34,238 nt of DNA, taken from assembly GCF_001975825.1 (NCBI RefSeq), contig NZ_MTKN01000077.1:1-34238 (forward strand), given 5' to 3'. The translations under genes and the position numbers were made by a program. Shown in pieces: positions 1-8,669 of this stretch; the stretch's first letter is position 1, and the number at the start of each line of letters is the position of its first letter. The notes under the pieces were generated by a model. It was not told where the DNA came from and made no database searches. It worked only from the letters and a program-made list of their open reading frames with translations. The stretch comes from [Flexibacter] sp. ATCC 35208. GTDB lineage: Bacteria > Bacteroidota > Bacteroidia > Chitinophagales > Chitinophagaceae.

Positions 1-92
1 AGTATAAACAACTTCAATAAGAAAACTATACTCAAAGTACCTAAATATTCGATCCATGGCCGCTTAATTATTACCGAACCATTGAGTAAAAA

Positions 93-126
93 GACCGGGG
101 ATCTTTGCAGGTCCCCGGTTTTTTAT
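93..126 (+). terminator. Intrinsic terminator, possibly bidirectional
   Basis: An 8-bp perfect stem (94-101 with 112-119, ACCGGGGA/TCCCCGGT) with a 10-nt loop is followed by a T run at 119-124. The other side carries AAAAA, so it could also stop minus-strand transcription. It probably ends a plus-strand unit that lies mostly left of the window. Confidence 0.8.
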
Positions 127-154
127 GCGTCAATGAAAAACATGTTTGTATATT

Positions 155-557
155 CAAAGACCAGGATTGGTCTTTGCTGAGTTAAGCTAAACATGAGCCG
201 TTGTATATGTAACATTTCAATAATAGCAGGTAATAATTCTTTTTTTCTTATTGGATAAATTGAATCAGGAACCAGGAATAGTTCCTGCGTGTTTGGTCCT
301 CGATTTGTTACTTATGACTTGTATATAGACACCTCCTTAAACCAGGAATGGAACAAGGATTTTTTAATGAGATGAGATTGTATATGTTCATCGAAATATT
401 TTTTATGAATACTGCTTTTAAAAAAATCCGGCTACCAGGATTAGCATCCGGTTACACATATGAATTATCCCCTAATTTTTTAATATCACTATTATTAGAT
501 CACCCATACGATCGAATATAATTCAATAAGATACCGGGTTTCAGGAATGAATCCCGG
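155..557 (+). ncRNA. Candidate multi-hairpin RNA with GGA loops
   Basis: Five hairpins carry the related core CCAGGA(A/T)T or CAGGAAT in or around the loop: 155-176 (9-bp perfect stem, loop GGAT), 266-287 (7-bp stem, loop CAGGAATA), 335-358 (loop GGAA, internal 3x3 loop), 431-445 (GCTA/TAGC stem, loop CCAGGAT) and 534-557 (stem with one mismatch, loop AGGAAT). The stems differ in sequence but keep pairing, while the loop is constant, which is what selection on RNA structure looks like. No clear promoter or 3' end was identified. That it is transcribed is inference; a degraded repeat family is the alternative. Confidence 0.35.
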
Positions 558-650
558 GGTATGCATTATAAGCTGTTGTTAATAGTGGGTACTATTAATA
601 ACCCGTTATGAAAACATCTATGTATGAACCCAAAATCAAAATTTTTGCTG

Positions 651-803
651 AAGAAAGTAGACGGTAATACTCGCCCCTCTCTTCACTCAAAGAAAGGAGA
701 CAGCTATTCAACCCTCTCTGCGCTCAAAGACAGCAGGTGACAATACTCCCCCTCTCTTCAAGCAGAGATAGTAGACGACAATACTCCCCCTCTCTTCAAC
801 TCC
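651..803. repeat. Degenerate tandem repeat, about 38-bp unit, four copies
   Basis: Four consecutive units start near 651, 689, 727 and 765. Each has an AGA.AG.AGAC-like head, a variable AATACTC part and a CCTCTCTTCA tail. Units 3 and 4 share GACAATACTCCCCCTCTC exactly; units 1 and 2 are more diverged. The period is not a multiple of three and no frame stays open, so it is not a repeat protein. Function unknown. Confidence 0.7.
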
Positions 804-1165
804 CCAAAAGTTAAAGACCAGGTATCAGTAATAATTCCCGGGTTTCATATTTCTACTATACCCTATGAGAAATTTACCGCTCTGAAAAACATAACATTGA
901 GAGCAACACTCTTTTGAAGCGCTGTTTTGGCAAATAATGTGGTAATGGAAATCTTGTATATAAATGAATAAGCTGTGTCATCTTAACATAGGTTGTGGTT
1001 AACTATTATCAATTGTACAACTCGAATTTACATCATACTTTTAGGTTTTCCTCACGCCATTTCGTTCATTCTTCTATGTTAGTGTTCACCTTGTTCATTC
1101 TTAAATATAAAAATTCATGAAAGAGAGAATTCACCAACAGGCATGAAAACCATTTTAAGAAAAGA

Positions 1166-1193
1166 AGGCCGGCTGGTTCAAACCAGCCAGCCT
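1166..1193 (-). terminator. Terminator of the susCD-GH31 operon
   Basis: The stem GGCTGGT/ACCAGCC (1171-1177 with 1182-1188, loop TCAA) is extended by four more pairs across one mismatch. Read on the minus strand it is followed by a T-rich tract (TTCTTTTCTT). It lies about 65 bp past the GH31 stop codon. Confidence 0.8.
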
Positions 1194-1256
1194 GTAATCT
1201 TGCCTGGTCCCGGTGGAGGCAACCAATACCTACCCCCAACCGGGTAACAGGCTGCA

Positions 1257-3707
1257 TCAAAATTCCACCACAATCCTATCCGCACTATTTTTTATGCTCA
1301 GTGCCTGCACCTGGCAAACAGCTGTTGTGGCATACCCACCCTGTGGATCAAAACGGGAAATAGGAGAGAGGAAACTGATGCCGGAAGATAATATAGGTTG
1401 TACCCCACCATTGACTTTCACCTGCTGCAATGGCCCAAACCCATGCAGTATAAGGCTGATATTACTAAACTTTGACGTGTAGCTGCCTGTTGCCTCGTCA
1501 AGGATCAGCTGGTGATCATAGCGTATTGTTCGCTTGTAATAACCACCCTTTTCATAATCATATGTCTGCCCATCATCTTCATAATAAACAATCGCATTGG
1601 CAGTATCCCCTTTATACACATGCAGGTACAACGTATCATTCGGCCGCTCCGCCGTAGTCTGTACCAGTGATTGCATCGGTACTATACTGCCTGCCTTTAC
1701 ATATACTGGTAGCTCATGCATCCCCAATGTATTGATCTTTATCTGCCCACCTGCTATCTGTTCATCTGTATACAGATCATACCAGCCACCCTGTGGAAAA
1801 TAGATTTCTCCATACTGCTGGGTACTTTCAAAAGGCGCAATCATAAATGCATTACCCAACTGAAACTGTTGCTGGAAACGGCTGTCATACACACGCGCAT
1901 CCTGCGTGTAATTGATAGCCAATGAACGCATCACCGGCATACCCGTCTCCATCGCTTCATAAAACACACTATAGATATATGGCAATAACCGATAGCGCAG
2001 ATTGATATAATTCCGCGATACCTCCAGCGCTTCTTCTCCAAATGCCCATGGCTCTGCCGATTTAGTATTGACAGCTGTATGATTCCTGAAATAAGGCAGG
2101 AAAGCACCCAGCTGCATCCATCGTGTATAAAGACCAACTCCCGCATTGCCAGTAAAACCACCGATATCCATTCCTGTAAACGGTACACCACTTATGCCAA
2201 GGCTATTCATGATACGTACTCCTGCCAGCATATGATCATCTTCAGCCCTGTTATCACCAGTCCAGATAGCTGAATAGCGCTGTAAACCCGCATACCCGGC
2301 CCTTGTGAGTATGAACGGCCGTTTATTCATTGCCCCCCGCGCGCCTTCATAACTTGCCCTCACCATTTCCAATCCATATACATTGTGCGCCTGCCTGTGT
2401 GTTGTGCCATGACCATCAAAATCAAACAACACATTATCCGGCATCTTTTGTCCCCAGGTCGCGATTTCATTCATATCATTCCAAAACCCGGCTACGCCTA
2501 CATCTACATATGACTTCAATTGCTGCTTCCACCAGTTACGTCCTTTCTCACTCGTAAAATCAGAAAAGTGGCACCAACCAGGCCATACCTGCCCTGTATA
2601 CAATTGTCCATCTACATACTTGATGAACACATTTTCCTGCACACCACTTTCATAGGCGGCATAACCTTTCTCCACTTTGATTCCAGGGTCATTGATAACA
2701 GTGAGTTGAAATCCCTGCTGCTTTAGTTTACTGATCAATCCTGCCGGATCAGGAAAACGATTTTTATCCCATGTAAACAGTTTATAAGCATCCATATAAT
2801 GAATATCCAGTGTAATCCCATCTGCCGGTATTTTCTTTTCTCTCAGTGTCTGTGCAATACGTAACACCTCCTGATCGGGATAATAGCTATATCGGTTCTG
2901 CTGATAACCCAGGCTCCACAATGGCGGCATATGTATTCTACCTGTCAACCCTGTATAAGCTTGTATAATACCCGCTACAGAAGGTGCATGAATAAAGTAA
3001 TAATTCATTTCACCCCCTCTCGCTGCAAAGGATGAAAAACGATTATTACTGGCGCCGAAATTGAAATCCGACTGGTACATATTATCCAGGAAGATCCCAT
3101 AATCCAACCCATGATGAATACCTATGTAAAAAGGAATAGTGCTGTAAAGCGGATCCTGATCCGTTCTATAACCAAATACATCGGAGTTCCAGTTTGTATA
3201 CGCAGTACCTGCTCTATCCAGTGGTCCGTTCTTTTCTCCCAATCCGATAAAGCGCTCTTCTGGCTGCATTTTCCTGTACGCTGTTACTGTATTATCCACC
3301 CATGAAGTCGTTAATCCGCTTTCTTCTTCGTTGATGGGCTGACCATCCGGGGTATAAAAAGAAATGGAGAAAGGCCGTTTACTCACACGGGCTTGTATGA
3401 GTGTGGTGGTAATGTTGATCTGGTCATTCGCTTCTTTGATAGTCGCTGACCCGGGAGATGGATGGGCCATAACCGCATAAGAAAAATCATCCCCCAGCGG
3501 CTGCCGGTCCATTCTTACCCTGATCACGCTATCATTGTATACACTTATCTGTACATAAGCATGTGTAGTAGTAAGGTTCACCTGGCCTTTCCCAATGCGT
3601 ACCTGTTTTACATCGCCTGCATTCACGACACCATTCTGGGCAAAGAGCGCCCTGCTGCCTGATAGTGTCGTCAACACTACCATAGCAATCCAAACTAATC
3701 TGTTCAT
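1257..3707 (-). CDS. Glycoside hydrolase family 31 (alpha-glucosidase type)
   Basis: An exported family 31 glycosidase, expected to remove alpha-linked glucosyl (or xylosyl) residues from the non-reducing end of oligosaccharides by a retaining mechanism. An N-terminal signal peptide (residues 1-24, ending ALFAQ) points to the periplasm or outer membrane. Residues about 30-240 form the N-terminal beta-sandwich and about 260-600 the catalytic barrel. The family signature GFWNDMNE gives nucleophile D411, and WTGDNRAED gives acid/base D485; HYMD and the RNH near 541 also fit. A DUF5110-like region lies near 690-760. The 816-aa length is normal for bacterial GH31. It is the third gene of the susC-susD operon, 57 bp after susD, and ends at a terminator near 1166. 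Substrate specificity within GH31 cannot be read from the sequence. Confidence 0.95.
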   Translation of the reverse strand: MNRLVWIAMVVLTTLSGSRALFAQNGVVNAGDVKQVRIGKGQVNLTTTHAYVQISVYNDSVIRVRMDRQPLGDDFSYAVMAHPSPGSATIKEANDQINITTTLIQARVSKRPFSISFYTPDGQPINEEESGLTTSWVDNTVTAYRKMQPEERFIGLGEKNGPLDRAGTAYTNWNSDVFGYRTDQDPLYSTIPFYIGIHHGLDYGIFLDNMYQSDFNFGASNNRFSSFAARGGEMNYYFIHAPSVAGIIQAYTGLTGRIHMPPLWSLGYQQNRYSYYPDQEVLRIAQTLREKKIPADGITLDIHYMDAYKLFTWDKNRFPDPAGLISKLKQQGFQLTVINDPGIKVEKGYAAYESGVQENVFIKYVDGQLYTGQVWPGWCHFSDFTSEKGRNWWKQQLKSYVDVGVAGFWNDMNEIATWGQKMPDNVLFDFDGHGTTHRQAHNVYGLEMVRASYEGARGAMNKRPFILTRAGYAGLQRYSAIWTGDNRAEDDHMLAGVRIMNSLGISGVPFTGMDIGGFTGNAGVGLYTRWMQLGAFLPYFRNHTAVNTKSAEPWAFGEEALEVSRNYINLRYRLLPYIYSVFYEAMETGMPVMRSLAINYTQDARVYDSRFQQQFQLGNAFMIAPFESTQQYGEIYFPQGGWYDLYTDEQIAGGQIKINTLGMHELPVYVKAGSIVPMQSLVQTTAERPNDTLYLHVYKGDTANAIVYYEDDGQTYDYEKGGYYKRTIRYDHQLILDEATGSYTSKFSNISLILHGFGPLQQVKVNGGVQPILSSGISFLSPISRFDPQGGYATTAVCQVQALSIKNSADRIVVEF

Positions 3708-3723
3708 ATGATGACTTTAACAA

Positions 3724-3757
3724 CATCAGCCGACGGCGACAGATCCGTCAGCTGATG
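3724..3757 (-). promoter_or_regulatory. Intercistronic hairpin between susD and GH31
   Basis: CATCAGC (3724-3730) pairs with GCTGATG (3751-3757), and the stem continues inward after one mismatch with GACGG/CCGTC, giving 12 pairs around an 8-nt loop. No U tract follows on the minus strand, so it is more likely an mRNA-stability or processing element, or a partial attenuator, than a terminator. Confidence 0.5.
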
Positions 3758-3764
3758 TATGTGA

Positions 3765-5309
3765 TTAATAACCTGTGTTCTGAACCAGGTTCTTATTAAC
3801 CGAAAGGTCGCTGGTGGGAATAGGGAATAACAAATATTTAGGATCGTCAGCAGGTTTCAGCTGCCATGTATCGAGGAATTTACCAAAGCGGATCAGATCC
3901 TCTCTGCGCCAGCCTTCCCAGTACATTTCACGGCCTCTTTCGTCAATCAGGTTATCGAGGGTCAATTCTGTAAATGCAGAAGCACCACGTTTTACTCGCA
4001 GGTCATTCACTACTAACAATCCACCTGCTGCATCGCCAGTGCGCAGCATTGCTTCTGCTTTCATGAGCAATACATCTGCATAACGCAGAAACACATAGTC
4101 ATTGCTCGCGTTATTACTATTCCTTGATTCTTTGGAAGTCAGGTCTGGCGGATATTTCACCACACGGATACCGGACACTTCCAGGGTCGCCTGATCTGTT
4201 TCCTGCAATTTCAGTTCTCTTGTAAAGATGAGTGCATGACCCTTTCTATCTTCAAGCGCTACACCACCGGCCCCATATTGTTGCCCAAGCAGGAAGCCTA
4301 CTTTCAGACCTGTTACATCAGTCACACCAGCATAGCTGCCACCTCTGCGGGTATCGGTGGCCTCAAACTTATCATAGAAATCTGAGATAGTCGTGAAGCC
4401 ATTCCATCCGCTTGGATCCTGATTATAGTGCAGAGTAGGGGCCCAGCGGCAAAAAGAAGAGTTACCACTTCTGGCAGTACTATAGCCAGGTCCATTGCGC
4501 TGGGTAAAGATATTTTCTGTACCGATTATATCATTATTGTAAGCGAAATTGGAAAAGAAATTATTGGCCAGGCTATACTTACCCGATGCAATAATCTGAT
4601 CTGCCAATGTAATCACCTTTTGCATATCCGCCGCATCAAAGGTGGGTGATTGTCTGTTCAGAAACGCTCCTCTGTTCAGATAAACTTTCATGAGCAATGC
4701 CCTTGCAGCATTTTTATTGGCGGTATAAGCCTGTGCACTGTCAGACAGTGTTGGAATGATCGCTTCCAGCTCACTGATGAGATAGTCTGTTGCTTCGTCT
4801 GCCTTCAACACTTTAGGTGCATTCAGCAAAGTATCGCCCGGGTTACGGAAAGGTACCTGTCCCCATCCATCAAGGGTCGCAAACATCGAAAATGCACGCA
4901 GAAAACGGGCCTCTGCCGCCTGTGCATCGCTGGGCTTGAAGTTTAGCACGTTCGTAGCCAGGAACTGCAACTGAAGAATATTCGTAAATGCATTACTAAT
5001 GAAGGTATGGTCCGAATTCCAGTTGTGTAGTTTCAATGCCCGCCATACCCCATTATCATCCCAGTCACCACCGCGGGTAGGCGCCACGGCTTCGTCAGCT
5101 GTCATTTCGCATAAGGCCCAATAGTTGGATTGGTCCTGAAAAGGCAACTGAAGTCCATCGTAAGCTGTCACCAATAGTGCAGCCACTTTGATCACAGAAT
5201 CTGCCTGAGACTTGGTTAATGTGGAACCTAATTTTTCATCCAGTTTCGTACAGGACGCCATTCCACCTATTACAAGTACTAATATGATATATGCTATTTT
5301 GGATCGCAT
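3765..5309 (-). CDS. susD: SusD-like starch-binding outer-membrane lipoprotein
   Basis: The surface-exposed glycan-binding lid that pairs with the SusC transporter. The lipoprotein signal ends in a lipobox (GMASC, Cys20), followed by the T-K-L-D-E-K start typical of the family. The protein is rich in helical TPR-like segments (about 30-330), with the SusD C-terminal region around 400-514 (ELTLDNLIDERGREMYWEG, then a W-R-R-E-D-L-I-R-F-G match). The 514-aa length is typical. It lies 23 bp downstream of susC on the same strand and upstream of the GH31 gene, so the three form a minimal polysaccharide utilization locus. The bound glycan is inferred to be alpha-linked only from the GH31 neighbour. 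The symbol is used in the family sense. Confidence 0.95.
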   Translation of the reverse strand: MRSKIAYIILVLVIGGMASCTKLDEKLGSTLTKSQADSVIKVAALLVTAYDGLQLPFQDQSNYWALCEMTADEAVAPTRGGDWDDNGVWRALKLHNWNSDHTFISNAFTNILQLQFLATNVLNFKPSDAQAAEARFLRAFSMFATLDGWGQVPFRNPGDTLLNAPKVLKADEATDYLISELEAIIPTLSDSAQAYTANKNAARALLMKVYLNRGAFLNRQSPTFDAADMQKVITLADQIIASGKYSLANNFFSNFAYNNDIIGTENIFTQRNGPGYSTARSGNSSFCRWAPTLHYNQDPSGWNGFTTISDFYDKFEATDTRRGGSYAGVTDVTGLKVGFLLGQQYGAGGVALEDRKGHALIFTRELKLQETDQATLEVSGIRVVKYPPDLTSKESRNSNNASNDYVFLRYADVLLMKAEAMLRTGDAAGGLLVVNDLRVKRGASAFTELTLDNLIDERGREMYWEGWRREDLIRFGKFLDTWQLKPADDPKYLLFPIPTSDLSVNKNLVQNTGY

Positions 5310-5332
5310 GTCAGTAATTTTTGGTCAGTGAT

Positions 5333-8287
5333 TTATAACGAGAAATTGATACCAGCGAGGAAGCTCCTGGCTGTTGGATAAGGTGAGTATTCAATACCCA
5401 GAGATGTAACCCCGTTGATGTTTTTATCCGTATTTACTTCAGGGTCAAATCCGGTGTATTTGGTAATGATAAAGAGGTTCTGACCTGTTAAGTAAACAGA
5501 AGCGCCCTTGATCACCTTTCCGATGTTCCCGATTTTATAACTGAGGGTGATGTTATCCATTTTCATGAAATTGCCTTTTTCAAGGTAACGGCTGGATACC
5601 GTGATGGGGTTGGACAATGCCTCTTTGGTACCCACCAGTTTTGCGGCGATATTCCTGGATCCCAGGTTGCCGATAGGCAACACTGTATTGGCAGTGTTAT
5701 TATAGATATCGAATCCGAAAGCACCGTGCATATTCGCACCGAGTGTCCAGCTTTTATAATTCACGGAGGTGATGATACCCATCATGGTCTTGGGGTTAGG
5801 TTGCCCCAGGAAGTACATGCTGTTACCATTATCCTTGTATATACCCTGGCCATTGTCATCAAAGCCTTCGAACTGTCTTACATAAAAAGAGTTCAATGGC
5901 ATGTTGTTCACCAGGCGCTGAGCATAAGCGTTAGACACACCTTGCCCGCTGATGGAGCCAGTCAGTACCGGAGGGCCATCGTAGTTTCTCAGCTCGTTGG
6001 TCAGGAAAGTGGCATTCACCCCCAGATCCCACGTGAAATCTTTAGTCGCTACCACATCGCCACGAATTACGATTTCAAACCCTTTGTTGATCACGTTGGC
6101 AGGCAGGTTGATCCAGTAATTGGATGCTGGTGCCGGCTGAATAGCAGGGAAGTTGAATAGCAGGTTAGTAGTATTCTTATTGAAGTAGTCGACGCTACCA
6201 TACAATCTGCCGTTGAAGAATGCATAGTCAATACCGGCATTCAGCTGTTTTGAGCTTTCCCATTTCAGATTAGGATTGGCCACATTACTCAGACTGGCGC
6301 CTCCATTGGCGTTGAGGGTATATTGTTCCTGTGCAGCACCTGCAGGGAACTCCTGGTTACCGGTGATACCCCAACCTACGCGCAGTGCCAGCTGGTTGAT
6401 GGTCTTATTATCTTTCAGGAAAGACTCATTGGCGATATTCCATTTAGCGGCGAAAGAAGGAAAGTAACCATATTTATTGTTCTCCCCGAACTTGCTGGAA
6501 CCATCTGCTCTCAGGGTAGCGGTCAGCAGGTATTTGTCAAAGAAGTTCAGGTTAACCCTGCCAAAGTAGGATTGCAGTTCTGACTTCGGATTTCTAAAGG
6601 AAGAAATGAATGTATTGGTCTGAGTAGGATTCTGCAGGATATCTACATACTTCAGCTCATCGGTGGTAAAACCTAAACCACCCATACTACGGCCTTTGTA
6701 GTTAAACTGCTGGCTTTCATAACCGACTACAGCGCTAACGAACAGGGCTTTCGTCACCTGTTTATTATAGTTCAGGGTGTGGGTGAACAACTGGGATGTC
6801 AGGGTATTGGTTCCATAATAAGCCTGCCCGTTATCCTGTACACCAGTGATATTAATAAAGGAAGCAATCTGCGTTTCCCTTTCACCCACCTGATGGTTGA
6901 TGCTATAAACAAAACGGTATTCCAGGTCGTTGGTGATTTTGATATAAGGAGAGAGGTTCGCCAGAATGCTGTTCACATTCACCACATCATCATAAGCGGC
7001 GGACATTGCCTCCGGGTTGATGGCTGAACCGGCTCCCAATATGTTAAAGGAACCATCTGCCTTACGAAGCGCCAGGGTAGGGTTCCATTGCAATGCCTGA
7101 CCGATAAGGCTACCGGTAAAACCGGCGTCATTTGTAATTGGCGCAATCTGTTCCGTGGTATGTGCAGCCTGAATAGAGTAGTCGATACCTATTCGCTGGT
7201 TGTCCAGTAATTTAAACTGGCCATTCAGATTGGCAGTATACTTTTTCAGACCGGTTTTCTTTACGATACCCTGTTGATCCAGCATACCAAAAGAAGCACG
7301 GTATACGCCATTATCATTTCCACCGCTAAGACCCACATTCACATTGTGAGTGACACCTGTACGGAGAATGCTGTTCATGGCATCTACATTGCTGCCCTCA
7401 TCGCCGGAAGTGAGGTTATATTGTTTCAGTGCTGCTCTGTACCCTGCGGCATCCAGTACATCCAGTTTTTTCAGAATACTGCTGGCACCAGCGGAGTAAT
7501 TGACATCCAGTTTTGGAGGCCCGGACTGTCCCTTCTTTGTAGTAATGATCACCACGCCATTGGCACCTCTGGCACCATAGATGGCGGTAGCAGATGCATC
7601 TTTCAATACATCCATGGATTGGATATCGAAGGAGTTGATAAAATTAAGCGGGTTGGCATCCGGGGTCTGACCTAAACCATTTGCATTCACAGATGGTTTG
7701 GCGGTACGACCATCCAGCGGCATACCATCTACCACATATAGCGGTTGGTTACCGGTTCTTACAGAGGAGTTACCACGAATTCTTACAGTAGTGGCGCCAC
7801 CTGGTGCACCACTGTTATTCATGACCATGAGGCCGGCTACCTTACCCTGGATCAGCTGATCGGGGGCGGTGACGATCCCCTTGTTAAAATCGGCCGATTT
7901 GATCGAGACAACCGAACCTGTCAGGTCCTTTTTGCGGGTAGTACCATAACCTACTACCACCACATCGGTGAGGGTAGTGCTGGTAGGTACCAGTGAAATG
8001 GAGAATTCAGATTTTCCGGCGATGCTCACTTCCTGGTTTACATAACCGATGAAGGAAATAACAAGCGTGTTCGCATTGGGGGGAACACTTAATTTAAAAG
8101 TACCATCTACAGTGGCAGCAGTACCTGTGCTCGTACCTTTTACCTGAACGGTAGCACCTGGAACGGGGTTGCCATTTTCGTCTGTTATTTTACCGGTGAC
8201 GGGCCGGTTCTGGGCGCTGGCTATGCCTGCTACTAGCAGTAATAACGAGCATAATAGCCGCACCTTACAAAACAGGAGATTGGTCAT
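5333..8287 (-). CDS. susC: SusC/RagA-type TonB-dependent outer-membrane transporter
   Basis: Imports oligosaccharides across the outer membrane using TonB energy. In order: signal peptide (1-25, ending AGIASA), carboxypeptidase-regulatory-like domain (about 27-113, starting VTGKITDENGNPVPGA), a TonB-box region (DVVVVGYGTTRKKDLTGSV), the plug domain with IRGNSSV and PLYVVDGMPLDG, and a long beta-barrel ending in the aromatic FLAGINFSL. At 984 aa it is within family range and looks intact. It is the first gene of the susC-susD-GH31 operon. The 382-bp gap upstream carries palindromes but no clear TAnnTTTG box, so activation by a dedicated regulator (perhaps the DUF6377 protein next door) is plausible. 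Confidence 0.96.
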   Translation of the reverse strand: MTNLLFCKVRLLCSLLLLVAGIASAQNRPVTGKITDENGNPVPGATVQVKGTSTGTAATVDGTFKLSVPPNANTLVISFIGYVNQEVSIAGKSEFSISLVPTSTTLTDVVVVGYGTTRKKDLTGSVVSIKSADFNKGIVTAPDQLIQGKVAGLMVMNNSGAPGGATTVRIRGNSSVRTGNQPLYVVDGMPLDGRTAKPSVNANGLGQTPDANPLNFINSFDIQSMDVLKDASATAIYGARGANGVVIITTKKGQSGPPKLDVNYSAGASSILKKLDVLDAAGYRAALKQYNLTSGDEGSNVDAMNSILRTGVTHNVNVGLSGGNDNGVYRASFGMLDQQGIVKKTGLKKYTANLNGQFKLLDNQRIGIDYSIQAAHTTEQIAPITNDAGFTGSLIGQALQWNPTLALRKADGSFNILGAGSAINPEAMSAAYDDVVNVNSILANLSPYIKITNDLEYRFVYSINHQVGERETQIASFINITGVQDNGQAYYGTNTLTSQLFTHTLNYNKQVTKALFVSAVVGYESQQFNYKGRSMGGLGFTTDELKYVDILQNPTQTNTFISSFRNPKSELQSYFGRVNLNFFDKYLLTATLRADGSSKFGENNKYGYFPSFAAKWNIANESFLKDNKTINQLALRVGWGITGNQEFPAGAAQEQYTLNANGGASLSNVANPNLKWESSKQLNAGIDYAFFNGRLYGSVDYFNKNTTNLLFNFPAIQPAPASNYWINLPANVINKGFEIVIRGDVVATKDFTWDLGVNATFLTNELRNYDGPPVLTGSISGQGVSNAYAQRLVNNMPLNSFYVRQFEGFDDNGQGIYKDNGNSMYFLGQPNPKTMMGIITSVNYKSWTLGANMHGAFGFDIYNNTANTVLPIGNLGSRNIAAKLVGTKEALSNPITVSSRYLEKGNFMKMDNITLSYKIGNIGKVIKGASVYLTGQNLFIITKYTGFDPEVNTDKNINGVTSLGIEYSPYPTARSFLAGINFSL

Positions 8288-8669
8288 GGATCAGTTTTTA
8301 TTGGTTTGTGGAATATTGATGCCGTATAGAAAAATGAAATGAATGGAGTGTACGGTCAGGCATGCTGACGTACTTAGGTCCATTAAAAAAATGAGAAAGA
8401 CAAGTTTCAGTCCGTTACAGGACTGTCATCACAACTGGATCTTTCATAACTGGAATTAAAAAAATGCTGCGCGTCCGGGTCACTACAGTTTACAATAAAC
8501 TACAACACAGGCTTTGGTTGATGATTCAAAATAAATCGGATTGAACAGGTGGGCAATTTATATGGCCCTGATATAGAAAATAATATTTAAAACAGGTTTT
8601 CTTTCATAACAAATTAGTTAATAGTCAATCACTTACAAACAAATTATGAATTTATATATATAATGGTTA
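8288..8669. promoter_or_regulatory. Regulatory gap upstream of susC
   Basis: 382 bp without a gene, between the susC start and the end of the regulator gene. It contains a perfect 6-bp hairpin CAGTCC/GGACTG (8408-8413 with 8420-8425) and AGTTTA/TAAACT (8487-8492 with 8496-8501, loop CAA). I find no match to TAnnTTTG on the minus strand in the first 200 bp before susC. The susC promoter and operator must lie here, but I cannot place them exactly. Confidence 0.5.
8408..8425 (-). promoter_or_regulatory. Palindrome in the susC leader or operator
   Basis: A perfect 6-bp inverted repeat (CAGTCC, six-base loop, GGACTG) about 120 bp upstream of the susC start. No U tract follows directly, so an operator or a leader hairpin is more likely than a terminator. 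Confidence 0.35.

Larger units (their letters stand above)
1..1060. other. Long stretch without a convincing gene
   Basis: About 1.06 kb with no ORF that looks like a protein. Frame 1 on the plus strand is open from base 1 to about 180, but it runs through the terminator at 93-126, so I do not call it. A plus-strand gene could have ended at 7 or 20, before that terminator. The stretch contains, in order, the terminator, five GGA-loop hairpins (155-557), a degenerate 38-bp tandem repeat (651-803) and AT-rich sequence up to the GH31 terminator. The octamer TTGTATAT recurs at 201, 319, 378 and 954. Confidence 0.6.

Noticed and set aside
1..180. Plus-strand frame open for about 60 codons at the window edge
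   Set aside because: It runs through a strong terminator hairpin and has no recognisable protein character; a 3' gene end at 7 or 20 is equally possible.
651..803. Possible CRISPR array
   Set aside because: Units are contiguous and degenerate, with no unique spacers between conserved repeats and no cas genes in the window.
1066..1260. 64-codon minus-strand ORF overlapping the GH31 stop
   Set aside because: It lies over the operon terminator and the GH31 3' end and shows no protein-like pattern.
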